Positions 1 through 11,151 of a DNA stretch of 64,000 nucleotides are shown here, one piece after another; positions within the stretch are counted from its first letter, which is position 1, and each line of letters begins with the position of its first letter. Below the pieces are notes generated by a model that did not search any database, had not been told where the DNA came from, and saw only the letters and a list, made by a program, of their open reading frames with translations. This stretch comes from Auxenochlorella pyrenoidosa (taxonomy: Eukaryota; Chlorophyta; Trebouxiophyceae; Chlorellales; Chlorellaceae), in the NCBI GenBank assembly GCA_001430745.1, contig KQ482057.1:611224-675223 (forward strand), read 5' to 3'. The translations under genes were made by a program, and so were the position numbers.

Positions 1-3000
1 TTAGGGCAGAGAGGGGTTGGCGAACACTTGGGGGCGCCAGGTGCAACAGCTGAGCAATAGCGTCGCTTGGATGGCGCAGAAGCTATGACACGCCAACACG
101 CCCGGTTGCCACTTCGTTGGCCGGCTGCGGTCGGCAGCTGCTTGCTAGAACGGCGGCGCCCACCTGCACGCCCAGGCCGATGGGGCGGTGGCGCATGTTG
201 GAGCGGCGCGCCGTCTCCACGGGGTAGTAGTTGACGTCAATGATCTTGTTCAGGTTGCGGGTCACCACGGTGGTCACCTCGGCCAGCTTGTCAAAGTCAA
301 AGAAGCTGCGGGGCAGGGCAGGAGGGAGGGGAGGGCAGTGCTGGGCGCCAGGCGAGGCGCGCCCACACAAGCCAGCCCCTGCTTGCAAGCAGAATTCTCT
401 GTAAAGCAGTGCACATGCATCCAGGAGCTGTGATGCTGCCACTGCAAGCGCATTCATGCAAGCACACGCAGCTCAGACAAGGGTGACTGGAGGCTCACCG
501 GCCCATGGCGTCCAGGCTGCCCACCAGCTTCTTGTTGGTGGGGCCGCTGGGCTCCTTCTCGCGCACAAAGCGCGGCAGCGCGATGGAGGCCAGGTTGCAC
601 ACCGCGGTCTCCTCAGGGGAGGAGTACTCGATGATCTCTGCAGGGAATAAGGGAAGAAGGGTGGGGAGGCAGGGCAGATGAGGTGAGAATGTGTCCCTGG
701 CAGCAGATGAGATGGGTGTGCAGGCCTGGCGGCAGCTGCCGCCGATGGACTGCCAAGCTTGGGGCTGTCCAGCCAGCAGAAGAGGCGGTGCACCACCCAC
801 CCGTGCACAGGTTGGACGACTTGATGGTGCCCAGGTTCTGCTGGTTGGACTTGCGGTTGGCGTGGTCCTTGTACAGCATGAAGGGGTTGCCAGTCTCCAC
901 CTGGTGGGAAACAGGGGCATGTGGGGCCCACAAGCAGTGGACACATATGCTTCACAGCTGCTGAATAGGGGGGATTGTCACCGGTGCTGGCGTCAACGCC
1001 TCCCCTCCAGCGTCTCCCTGCAGGCCCCCACCTGTGCCTCCAGGATAGCAAACCACAGCTGCTGCGCCTTGATGGTCTTGCGGGGGCGGCCCTCGCGCTC
1101 ATACCTGCAGGTTAACAGAAGGTCGAGCGATGGGAAGAAGTGAGGCACGCAGGGGAGCACTAGCAACCTGGTGGATGCCACGCAACAGGCTTCAGGCAGC
1201 AGGAGCCGGCCAGGACAACAGGCAGCCAAGCGTGGGCAGAGGCACCAACAACGAGATGAAAGCGCGAGTAAAACGTTGAACTCTGGCCCCTCCCACACCC
1301 TCACTTGTTGTACAGCGCCTCAAACTCCTCGCCCCAGCAGTCTGCCAGGCCGGGCGCCTCGTTCGGGCAGAACAAGCTCCACTCAGCGTTGGCCTGCGTG
1401 GCAGGGAGAGGGGCAGGATGGAGCGCGACCATGCCTGTCTGAGCAAACCTGCACAAATGAGGCAACAGGAGCAGCTTGCGGCAGGCTGGGACGTTGCGTG
1501 AGCATGGCGGGAATGCAAATGCATCACCACCTGTAGCTCTCACCTCCACCCGCTGCATGAACAAGTCGGGGATCCACAGGGCATAGAAGAGATCGCGGGC
1601 GCGAGCCTCCTCCTTGCCGTGGTTCTTGCGCAGGTCCCTATTGGGAGCCAGGCAGGGGGAAGAGAGGAGCATGTAGGACACAAGCAGGCGACAGGCAGGC
1701 GGCAGTCGGGCGGAGCTCGCCAGACATGCGCAGTGCACGGCAGGCAGAGCTCCAGAAGGTGGAGCCAGGCAGGCAGGTGGGTAAGCAGGCAGGCGCACTC
1801 ACAGCCAGTCAAAGATGTCGGCGTGCCAGGGCTCGCAGTACATGGCAAATGCGCCCTTGCGCTTGCCGCCGCCCTGGTCCACGTAGCGGGCTGCAGTGGA
1901 CGGGAGGGAAGGCACAGGCCAAGGTGAGATTGGGGCGGGTTCCGTGCAGTCTGGCTCCGCCTTGGCATGCAGAGTCGCAGGCACAGAAGCAGGACGCCCG
2001 GCTGCTTGCCACCTGCTCCTGCAACCCGAGCCCCCCTCCTCACCGGTGTCGTTGAAGACGCGCAGCATGGGGACAATGCCGTTGGAGGTGCCGTTGGTGC
2101 CACGGATGTAGGAGCCGGTGGCGCGGATGTTGTGCATGGAGAGGCCGATGCCGCCGGCTGACTTGGAGATGCAGGCGCACTCCTTGAGGGTGTCGTAGAT
2201 GCCTGCAGAGTGAGGCGGGAAAAGGCAGGAACGCGGGCGCTCTTCAGCAGGCAGGCATGCCAGCGGGAGCAACACAGGCAGGCAAGAAGCGCGAGTGCAT
2301 GCTGCTGCCACCTGCTGGCACAGCCAGTGCAGCCAGCGGGTTGCCAGCGTGGCAACAGGGCTCAGGTAGCAGCGAGGGGGAGGAGCAGCAGCAGGCCCTC
2401 ACCCTCGATCGAGTCGTTCTTCATGCAGACCAGGAAGCAGGAGGAGAGCTGCGGGCGTGGCGTGCCGGCGTTGAACAGCGTGGGCGAAGCATGGGTGAAC
2501 CATCGCTGCGACAGCAGGTGGTACGTCTCCACAGCTGCGGGCAAGGGGCAGCAGCAGGCGGCGGACTGAGTGCCTAGCAACGATGATCAGCAGGCTCCCT
2601 GCTCGGTTCGTGCCACGGGCAGCCGCATCGAGAGATTTGGCGGTGCTGCCTCCTCAAGCACCTCGACATCATCGCACACGACTTGTTCACTCCATTGGCG
2701 GCCCCTGCTGTTGGCCCCACCTGCATCGATGTCCTCCATGTGGATGCCCACCGCCACGCGCATCAGCATGTGCTGCGGCCGCTCCACCACCTTGCCGTTG
2801 ACGCGCAGCAGGTACGACCGCTCCAGGGTCTGTGCCCGGGCGGGGAAGGGTAGGGCCAGTGTTGTGAGCAGGCATCGCAGGTTTGGGAACTCGCTGCAGT
2901 GCTCAGGAGCAGGCGCACCGCGAGGCAGCAGGCGCCAGACGGGCGCGTCTTCCTCCCCCACCCTCTTTGATCTGTCCTTCCTCCCCACCTTGAAGCCAAA

Positions 3001-4231
3001 GTAGTCGTAGTCAAAGTCGCGATCGTACACGATCTCGCTGTCCAGGCGCTCGGCGTGCTGCAAGGCAGGGCGGCTATGTGCATGACATATTGGCAGGGAC
3101 AGCCATGAAGGGCAGTTGCAGCGGTGCACCATGTGGGGCAATAGTGAATTGCTGCGTTGGGCAGCAGAACCATATCCCCAAGGGATGTCTTGTGACAAGA
3201 GACCGAGGTAGCGCGTGTGGCTTGCTTGCCTGCATGATGACCTCGTACACCTTATCATCTATCAGCGGCGCCTTCTCGCCATTCTTGGGGTTAACGTGGT
3301 TGTACATCACCTTGACGCTGCAGAAGGAGCAGCGGCCCGTGGGAGCAGCAACAGGCAGGGCACACATGCTGAGAGGGAACAACAGGGCCGCAGCTTGCCC
3401 CTGCCCTGTGTCCCCGACCATTCAGGCAGCGCCAGCTCACGTCTCGCTGAAGCTCTTCAGCGTGTTCTTGTGCAGGTTGGACACCGCGATGCGAGCCGCC
3501 AGCTGTAAAACAGCGACGTGGGAGCATTGTAGAGCAGAAAGCACGAGGCTAGGGCAGGATGACGATCATCTGGGGCGGGCGGGAGGCGGTGGGGGCCTGC
3601 TGCCCACCCGCCTTGCACAGCAATGCACACAGCACCCCAGCCCCTCAGCTGGTTTCCAGCCCTCCCTGCCGCGCCTCACCAGCGCATAGTCGGGGTGCGT
3701 GGCTGTCATGGAGGCTGCTGTCTCTGCTGCGAGCTCATCCAGCTCCGAGGTTGTGACGCCCTTGTACACGCCGGTGGTCACCTTCTGGGCGACCAGCACC
3801 TGTGCAAAGCAGCCGAGCGGCGCAGGTCCCCGCTAAGCCAGCAGATGCTGGAGCTGATGCTGGACCCAAGCAGCGAAGCAGGGGCGACTCCCGCTCGCCC
3901 GCCCGGTTTTGAACTGCGGGCCATGTGGCGCCACCATGCAGGGTTGCGGCGCCCAAGTGCGCGCCCTCAGCGCCCCCGCAACTGATGGTGAATCATTGAC
4001 ATGTGCCCACGGCCCCCGGAGAGGCTCCAGCGCGCGCACCGGATCGCAAAAGTCGGTGTTGAGGCCATAGCTGAGCTTGGTGATGCGGGCTGTGATTTTG
4101 TCAAAGTGCACGGGCTCCGTGCGTCCATCCCGCTTCACGACAAACCTGCAGGGCAGCGATGGGTGGCGGCGGTGAGCTGCGGCCTGTCAGCCCTGCTCAC
4201 GGCCCCATCTGACAGCCCAGCACACTCACAT
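1..4231 (-). CDS. RNR1: Ribonucleotide reductase large subunit (class I R1), 3' part missing
   Basis: Reduces ribonucleoside diphosphates to deoxyribonucleotides with the small (R2) subunit in the cytosol. The N-terminus reads [18 protein letters not shown], the ATP-cone start of eukaryotic R1. Further exons give the substrate-site cysteine in [11 protein letters not shown] (about 2430), the Asn-x-Cys-Thr-Glu catalytic group in NLCTEIIEY (its Glu codon split by an intron, about 805 to 640) and the second redox cysteine in [10 protein letters not shown] (about 575). The last exon seen ends with [10 protein letters not shown] near 170, so roughly the C-terminal 40 percent lies beyond the left edge. 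The start codon itself is split: AT at 4231-4230, intron 4229-4146 (GTGAGT...CAG), G at 4145. At least 14 exons are visible. One intron, after EVIMQ (exon end 3230), begins with GC. The identification is secure; individual exon ends are by eye. Confidence 0.95.
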
Positions 4232-4983
4232 GGTGCCAAGGGAAGCGTCGACTGGGTGAGCTGGAGAAGCAGAGGCGGACAGGCGGCCTCCAAACTTGAA
4301 CTACTGCTGTCCCTGCTGCCCCGCATGGCCCCCCATGGCCTGCGCCACCCGTCGTGCGCATTTGTTCTCAACAAGCGATTCATAGCATGGCTGGGCGGGG
4401 GAGGTCCGCAAGCCCTGGCTGGGCATGGCCCCCTGTCGCTGCCTGCCGCCGCCTGCCCGCTGCTGCCCATTGGGCATGGGCCTCCTTCTCAGCGAAGATC
4501 TGAGCTCACACGCCAGGCTGATGCAGGGTCTTTGATGACGCCAGAAACGGCGTCAACGGCGGAGCACGATGCGGAGCGGGAGCGGAAGCTGGCTTGGTGG
4601 TAACCCTGCACCGCCGCCGGGTAACCGCTATTTAGCATTTCATCTCATCCTTAGGGTTGCACACAGTTCAACAGTGAATGTGGGAATCACCCGTTATGGG
4701 GGCAATCTCAGGGTAAATAACCGATCAATCTGGCCTCAGGCGGTGCGGGGCTGCCGCCCTGCGTGCTGCTGCTGGCCGCTGGCGTTCTTTACCCGGAAAG
4801 GGACAGCGAAACGAATGTGGGACATGCACGTGGCACCCTCCTCCTTTCCGTCCTCATCGTACTTCAACATCTAGACGCATCAAAGTGAAGTTTCAAGCTC
4901 ACCCCTGCCACCAATCCCCCACGGCTGCAGGGCCAGCGCGGCAGGAGGACGGGCAGCGCATCCTGCAGGACGACCTGCAGAAG
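4232..4983. other. Intergenic region between divergent RNR1 and BTB/BACK genes
   Basis: It holds the upstream region of RNR1 (to the left) and of the BTB/BACK gene (to the right). I see no convincing coding exon, although an unrecognised first exon of the right-hand gene could lie near 4815-4880. A perfect 7-base inverted repeat is listed separately. Confidence 0.5.
4536..4555. promoter_or_regulatory. Inverted repeat TGACGCC-N6-GGCGTCA upstream of RNR1
   Basis: Perfect 7-base arms at 4536-4542 and 4549-4555 around a 6-base spacer, about 305 bases upstream of the RNR1 start codon. TGACG cores are bound by plant bZIP factors and RNR genes are usually cell-cycle regulated, so a role as an operator is plausible but inferred. 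Confidence 0.3.
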
Positions 4984-6054
4984 ATGCAGCAGGAGCTGAA
5001 GGCGGAGAAGGATTGCTCGGCGGCGCTCCGGGATGAGGTGGCGCAGCTGCGTAGCCAGGCGGGCGCAGGTGGGCGTGTGTGCCGAGGGCCGGTGCAGGAG
5101 GGCCATATGGAATTGCGTGCGCGCCCAGCGTGCTGGTTCTCCCTGTGGACGTGTATGCTGTAGTACGACGGGCGCCAGTGGGATGCCAGTGTATCCTCCC
5201 TCTGGGTGCTTCAGACTTCTTCGTCACTCTGGACGGCTGCCGGCTGCCCCTGCAGAGCGCCGTGCTGGGAGCTGGCTGTCGCGCCCTTTGCCAGGCGCTG
5301 GCCACCGCCGGCAGCGCAGCCTCGGCCAAGGAAGCCGCGGTGCAAGGGGTCTTCAATGGGCAGCCCCTCACGCATTTGCAGCTGTTCCTGCGGCTGCTGT
5401 ACGGCGGCTCTGCCGGTGCCGCTCAGGGCGAGGACGACCCCTGGTCGCTGGCAGCGATTGCGCACGAGCTGGACGCGCCTTGTGTGCTGCAGGCAAGTGC
5501 GCTGCTCAAGGTCTGCTGGCAACGGGCTGCTCCCCACATCCCCGCATTGACCTGCCTGTCTTGACGGCTCGCTGCAGCGCGCATGCGGCAAGGCACTCCC
5601 AACCCTGGGTCTTGTTTCCTGCATCGGGCAATCCTGCTTCAAGGTGCACTCAAGTCCCTGGAGCGAGCAGGTCCTGACAGACAGCTCCAGTGCACCCGCT
5701 GGCCCTACCCCGCTGTGCCTGCAGGCCTGCGACAAACGGCTGGTGACCCTGCTCAGCCCACGGGACCCCAGCGGTGTCTGGGCCTCCTGGCTCGCCCTAG
5801 CCGACCGCTACAGCCTGTGGAGGCTGAAGCCCCTGGCCGCGCAGCGGGCGCTGGCCCATGTGCTGGAGTGCTACGCACAGCATGCTGACCTGGGCAAGCT
5901 CAGTGGGCTCAGCGCCGGCAGTTACCAGCTGCTGCTCGAGGCGGCGGTGGTCACGGCACGAAACGCGCAGCATGCGCTGCCTGCCGAGCGCAGCGTGAGC
6001 GACCTCATGCCGCCAGTCTTTGCTCGCTGGTCCAAGCTGGGGGACTTCCTGTGA
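4984..6054 (+). CDS. Short coiled-coil / BTB / BACK-like protein
   Basis: Three exons joined in phase (4984-5068, 5215-5492, 5725-6054) give 230 residues. The first part (MQQELKAEKDCSAALRDEV) is a short coiled coil. A BTB domain follows: DFFVTLDGCRLPLQSAVLG, then LFLRLLYGG and LAAIAHELDAPCVLQ. A BACK-like helical region (WLALADRYSLWRLKPLA, LSGLSAGSYQLLLEA) ends the protein. The second intron starts with GC (GCAAGT) at 5493 and sits exactly where the four DUF262-BTB genes downstream have theirs, so this is a family member without the DUF262 part. It is probably an adaptor for a CUL3 ubiquitin ligase, by family analogy only. Start uncertain: the frame stays open upstream to about 4885, and an exon starting after TGCAG near 4931 is possible. 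Confidence 0.7.
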
Positions 6055-6792
6055 TTTCTCGCTGGGCATTACTCAACCCGCGTACTTGAAGCCCGGGGGA
6101 GTGAAGCGTCCCCTGGCTCGCACATCCCTCGCCCGCTACCGCTGGCGCTTCGCGCCGGCGGCTGCAGGTTGCTCATTGATGTTAATAGAATAAAAGATAT
6201 TTTCTCCTCGACATCTCCACATGGAATGTTGTGCTGTCCGACTAATTCTTATCATCCAGTTCGATGGATCATTGGGCCTGCTGTGGACAGCCATTCCTGC
6301 CTAATTTTCATACTTTGGCACTGAGGGTTTCATGGACTCTGTCACTAATTGTTGCTTGATGTGTAACTCTTGTTGTGATGTTTATGATGTGACAATATAA
6401 GATACACGCGGATGAGGCAGCAACCGCTCACCACCGCACACTGAGATGGAGCAGTGCTGCTCGCGTAAGCCCAGCCCTAGTGCTTGTCATGCAAACAGAG
6501 GGATGCGGGCAGTGTCACGTTTTGATGGGGGAGAAGCAATGGTCTGAGACATCAAGACGCATCAAAGGGAATTTGAAAGCTTGGGATGTGAAGAAGCACT
6601 GTGCACAGACCCCTGAGGAGGCGCCAGGCCTGCGCCAGGCGGTGCAGCAGCACGATATGCCTGCTGCACGCTGCCAGTGTCTCAGAGGATTCCTCTCGCT
6701 GCCTTGAAGCCTTCTGCTCGCTCTGTTACTATAAGGTCGCGGGTCTTCTCGATTTTCCGCGCAGCGCCATACTCACAAGCACGCCTCCGACG
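6055..6792. other. Intergenic, AT-richer stretch after the BTB/BACK gene
   Basis: Bases 6170-6410 are clearly richer in A and T than their surroundings, as expected for a 3' untranslated and intergenic stretch. A TGTAA, the usual green-algal polyadenylation signal, lies at 6362-6366. I see nothing coding. Confidence 0.5.
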
Positions 6793-7462
6793 ATGTCCGT
6801 CTCGACCTCGGTGCTTGCGCTGCAATGGTGGCCCGAGGTCTTTACGCACCCTACACTTGACGCCCAGATGCTGGAGCTGGAACCTCTCGAGGTGGACGCT
6901 GCCGCCAGCACCGCCGACTTCCCGCCTCGACGACTCCGCTGGAGCACCGCTGTCGCCAACCGCTTCCAGGGTGGCAGAAGCTTCTGGCGCCTGCCGCGAC
7001 GCTGGCTGGGCAGTTGCGGTGAGCGGGAGGGGTGCATTTTCTTTTTAGTGTTGTCTGTATTATCTCAGCCCTGCCCATGCAGTGCAGCAAGGGTGCGGGG
7101 GCGCCAGTTTGCCGGCATGTTTCTGGCCGTGCAAGATTGAAGTTTGCGCTGATCATTAGCCCTGAGCTCAGGACTCAAGTCCTAAAACTCTCTGTCTCCC
7201 ACCTTCTGCAGGCGACCCTGAGCCCCAAGAATGCAGCAGCGTTGTGCACCTACCGGCATGGAATGAGTCCTTCTGGGATAGTGCTGCCGGCTTGGCAGCA
7301 CTTGCCACCCTGACAGGCCTTGTTGTGGCCGCAGGAGCCTGGGCAGCCCACAGGCGCTTGACATGCTGCTACCTTCGAAGGGCGCAGCCGCTCTCTGCCG
7401 CGAAGCTAAGGCTTCATGCCCCCTGCGCTTTCGCACTCTCCTCAAACCATGTCCAGACGTGA
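6793..7462 (+). CDS. Hypothetical small single-pass membrane protein
   Basis: Two exons (6793-7018 and 7212-7462, GTGAGC...CAG intron, in phase) give about 158 residues. The N-terminal half has no recognisable domain; it is acidic in the middle (MLELEPLEVDAAAST), then rich in Arg and Trp. Exon 2 has one hydrophobic helix (LAALATLTGLVVAAGAWAA) followed by basic residues (HRRLTCCYLRRAQ), which suggests a single membrane span with a cytosolic or stromal C-terminus. No family is recognised. The case for a real gene rests on the in-phase intron, the ATG and the membrane helix. Its end is 465 bases before the OMA1-like gene on the same strand. Confidence 0.45.
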
Positions 7463-7926
7463 CAGAGCGTCTGCTGAGTGTGTGCGAGTTGGTTTTACCG
7501 GCGTAGGTAGGCTGCCCCCTCCTTGCTGCCAGGGTCATTGTAATCACGAAACAGTACAAATAAGGTATGAAGGTCAGCTCTTTACCGTGCACCGGCGTGC
7601 GGACAACTGCTGAGCCCAGCCAAACCACTGCAGCTGCCAGCACTGCCGACATTGCCACCACTCGAGGGAAGCAAAATGCAGCCTTCAAAAGGAATTCAAG
7701 ATAAGAAGTACCTTATTGCTCAGAACAGGCCGACGTTCAAGAGGAAGCGCAGAACTGCGATAATGATCCCTGGGCACCGCGCCAGCAGCGCTGTGCCTGC
7801 TGCACTTCCTGCTCTTCAACACATGGTGCTAGCCTTGCTGCCAGACATCTGCTACTGCCTTGCTCGCGCCTCTGTCGCTTTTCCGACAATCTTCCGACAA
7901 TCAAGGGCTGTAAGGGCGGCAGAGCC
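7463..7926. other. Intergenic
   Basis: Upstream region of the OMA1-like gene. No exon in frame with that gene and no other feature seen. Confidence 0.45.
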
Positions 7927-10056
7927 ATGCTACGCCGGGCTGCAGGCATCGGGCGCCGCCTTGCCTCGGGGACCTCAGGGAGCTCCCCGGTGGAGCTGCT
8001 CGGCAGGCTGGCAGGATGGAGCTTGCTGCCTGTTGGCTGCGCCGCCGCAATCGCCAATGTGGAGCACGTGCCGTATGGAGACGAGGTGCAGGTGTTTGGC
8101 GGCTCTGCAGGCCGTTGGCGCTTCATGCAGCGGGAGTGGATGCAGCCCCAGCCTGACGGGTCGATGCAGGAGGTGCTCCACAACTACCCCCAGCACCTTG
8201 AGCAGGTGGGAAGCGAGCTGGCATGAAGAAGCTGAAGAGACCACATCTCTGCCTGTAATTAGCTCTTCAATTCCCATTGAGCTGTCCCCTGCCATCCCCC
8301 TCCCTCTGTGCCCAGGCTGGGGAGGCAAAGCTGGTGCCGGCGCAGCCCGGCGAGGTGCATTTCACCTGGCTGCAGCCTGTGGAGGCAGATGAGGTGGTGC
8401 TGAGCCCAGCTTACCAGCGCGCTGTCGAGGCAGCTGTCAGGGAGGTGGCGGCAGCGGCAGCCAAGGAGGTGGAGTTCACCGGCTTTGGCACCCACACGCT
8501 GGCAAGTGTGCGGGGGGCAGCAGCTGCCCGCAGGGCGTACATGTGCTGTTCAACACAAAGCGCAGTCTGGAGAGAGCGAAACCGGCGCTTTTGAAGGGCC
8601 AAGCATTTGCCAAGGTGTCCCTGCCAGGGTCCTGAGCTGGCAGGAGATGTTGCTCCACCAAGCTAACGTGAACAAAAGCCCTGGGTATCCCATCCCACAC
8701 CCTTTGCCCAGGAGTGGGGCTGGAATGTGATGGTCATCCCGACTGACAGGTATGTCTGCGAAATCACCAAGGGCGGCGTGGTGGTGCTTTCCAGCGGTCT
8801 GGTGCACAAGACAATGCAGCACTCCTCCCAGTCAGCTGCGGCCCTGATGTTCAACGTTGCGCACGAGATGGGGCACCACGTGGCGCGGCACCTGGTGAGC
8901 TGGTCATGACTGCACCATGCTCTTGGAGGCATCGGGATCAACTTAGCACTGGCTCCTTCCAACATGACCTGCCCCTGATTACCAGTGTCTCTGGCTTCGC
9001 CACTGCTGTGGGTGTCTGCTTGATGCCAGCCGATTACCTGGCCCCTGCCACCCTGCACAGCATGAGCCAACACTGGATCCAAGTGCGCTCTACGCCCTCA
9101 GCGCTCTGCCTTCTGCCATCTGGGCCGACCTATCTTCTGGAGGCAGCATTCCGGCCGTCGTCAGGCGTGTGTATGAGGCGTTGGCTGAGACTGCAGCCAT
9201 TTGCCAGCGCTTGAGCTGGTGAGGCGCGAGTGGTGCATCGTACAGACACCTAGCTTACTGGATGTCAAACTGCCCTCCTCAGCTTCATGCTTAGCTGTCG
9301 GCCATTTTCAGTCAGACATGCAGTGTGCCGCAAAAAGAGCAGCCACTGTTCTTCAGCATGTCCGTTTGCTACCCCTGTTGCAGGCAGCATGAGCTGGAGG
9401 CCGACCACTTTGCAGCTGCGGTGTTGCTGCGTGCCCGCGTGGCCCCTGGCGCCCTGGACGAGGGCATGCGCACCATTGCACGCATGACCGTCCATGACCG
9501 CTCTGCTGATCTGTCCAAACTGCTTCGGCTGGCTCGCCAGGTGGATGCAGTGGATGCGGCGGCTGGCAGACAGGCAGATGGGCCCAGCGAGGAGCAGCGC
9601 CTGCTCCAGGCCCTTGCATCGCAGGACCCGGATCGGCTGAATGACCTTCCGATCCTCATTGTTGGGCTGATGGCCCTTGAGGAAGCTCTCGCCCGCGTGG
9701 AGGAGCGCGAGTTTTTCGGGGACGACACCCCTGCGGACCAGAAGATTTGGGCAGTGGCGCCGGCAATGTCAGCTGCGATAGCGTTCCACCACACACATCC
9801 GCCCACCCAGGCACGCATTCACCGCCTGCGCCAGCTGGGGACCCGCACCGACATGCTGCTGCGCAGCACCGCACCGCTGCTGAGAATGGATAAGCGTGGC
9901 CGCTCCCCTGCCGATCGGGTGGCTGGCCTGCTGGCACAGGCGGAGGCAGCACCGTCTGAGGGGAGTGCGGCAAATGCGGGCCTCCCCACCTTTCTGGCTT
10001 TTGTCTGTGGGGCTGCTGCCGTGGCAGCGGCGGGCCTGGTGACGGATAGGGCTTGA
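7927..10056 (+). CDS. OMA1: OMA1-like mitochondrial M48 zinc metalloendopeptidase
   Basis: OMA1 peptidases are stress-activated inner-membrane proteases that process dynamin-like and other mitochondrial proteins. Five exons join in phase (7927-8205, 8316-8501, 8712-8894, 9061-9218, 9384-10056) to give 492 residues. The N-terminus MLRRAAGIGRRLASG is Arg/Ser-rich without acidic residues, fitting a mitochondrial presequence. IANVEHVPYGDE resembles the conserved segment before the catalytic domain. The zinc site is HEMGHH (8862-8879), with the third ligand in the ELEAD motif at the start of exon 5; the C-terminal HTHPPTQARIHRL is the usual M48 His-Pro/Arg element. The segment after HEMGHH lacks the hydrophobic helix often found in OMA1, but the last 20 residues are hydrophobic (FLAFVCGAAAVAAAGLV). 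The second intron starts with GC (8502). The M48 assignment is firm; OMA1 rather than another M48C member is likely. Confidence 0.85.
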
Positions 10057-10603
10057 TGCAATCCCACAATGTGATGCCCAGCTGGCACTTGCATGGTCAG
10101 TTCATTCGCATTCTCAATCACTGGCTTCCCACCTTCTCAATCCGAACTCGTGCTATTTTTCGGAGCTTCATTAAACGCCACACCCCAAGCCTTCACCTCT
10201 GGCACCAACCGTTATCAACACCACATGTTTACGGGCAAGCATCGATATTGGATATCCCATGCAAATGGCAATCCTCCAAACATGCATCACTTCAAGAAAA
10301 GCGTTGATGAGCAAGCTTTTGACGATTGCACATGAGACAAAAGCATGGCTTGTGCAGGAGCTGCTCTGCTAGTGCCAGGCTGGCAGCCTTCCGGAGGGGC
10401 GCAGCATGCGCTGCGCCGAGATACTTGTCCCTGGGGAATCTGCGGGCAGCCTTTCACCGGCTGCCCCGCCGGATTGCCAGTGCTTTTGACTTCAGGCCGA
10501 AGCCTATCACGTGCCGTCAGGTGCGTGAGCGGTCCCCCCCTCCCCCACGTCTGGGCCGCCGCTCTCCGGGCGGCGCGCCTGTGTGGCCCTAAGTGGTTAA
10601 GTT

Positions 10604-10626
10604 ACCCTCCGGCTGTGGCGGAGGGT
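10604..10626. repeat. Perfect 8-base hairpin
   Basis: ACCCTCCG at 10604-10611 and CGGAGGGT at 10619-10626 with a 7-base loop. Function unknown. Confidence 0.35.
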
Positions 10627-11115
10627 CGACAGTAGATGCCTGGCAGTCAGCAGCTGCTGGCGCTGCCTATGCCACGGGGCGTTGTGCAGGCTGCGCAGGC
10701 TGCAGAGGCAGCAGCAGCAGGGAGGGAGGACCGTCCGTCGCTTGCGGCCGCCGCCTGAATGCATGGCTCTGTTCTTGACAGCAGGAAGCTGCCCTGAGAC
10801 AGCTGTGGACTGGACAGCGGGGTAACCGCTGCCGGTTGGTGAGGCTGGGCTACCGTAACGCTGGTGGCGGCAGGGGAGGGCGGTTGCGCCCCGCGAGGAA
10901 GCACTACTGCCGGCAGACTACTCCCGGCTGGGCGCCAGCGTTCCCGCTTCGGGCGAGCGGGGGTTGGGTTCGCAGTAGGGGGGGCAGCGGGCAGCGGGAC
11001 GTGGAGAGCTTGGGTGGCGGCGGCGAGAGCGGCAGTGCGGCAAGAGCATTCGGCTGTACTGCGGCTGACCGTCAGCCATATTCCTTCGAGTGCACCACCC
11101 GAGTGTCATTTGCAA

Positions 11116-11151
11116 AACACCCGAAACCCTTCACCTAACACCCGAAACCCT
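11116..11151. repeat. Two-copy repeat AACACCCGAAACCCT with telobox core
   Basis: Identical 15-mers at 11116-11130 and 11137-11151, period 21. The second runs into AAACCCTAA (11145-11153), the plant telobox. Teloboxes occur in plant promoters; here the pair is about 400 bases upstream of gene A. Confidence 0.5.

Noticed and set aside
4569..4874. A 101-residue open frame between RNR1 and the BTB/BACK gene
   Set aside because: No domain; it falls in the shared upstream region and has no credible link to either gene.
4617..10830. GGGTAACCGCT-like words upstream of the 4984 gene (about 4620) and of copy A (about 10820)
   Set aside because: A similar word also occurs at about 61625 inside the leucyl-tRNA synthetase gene, so it is not specific to the BTB family.
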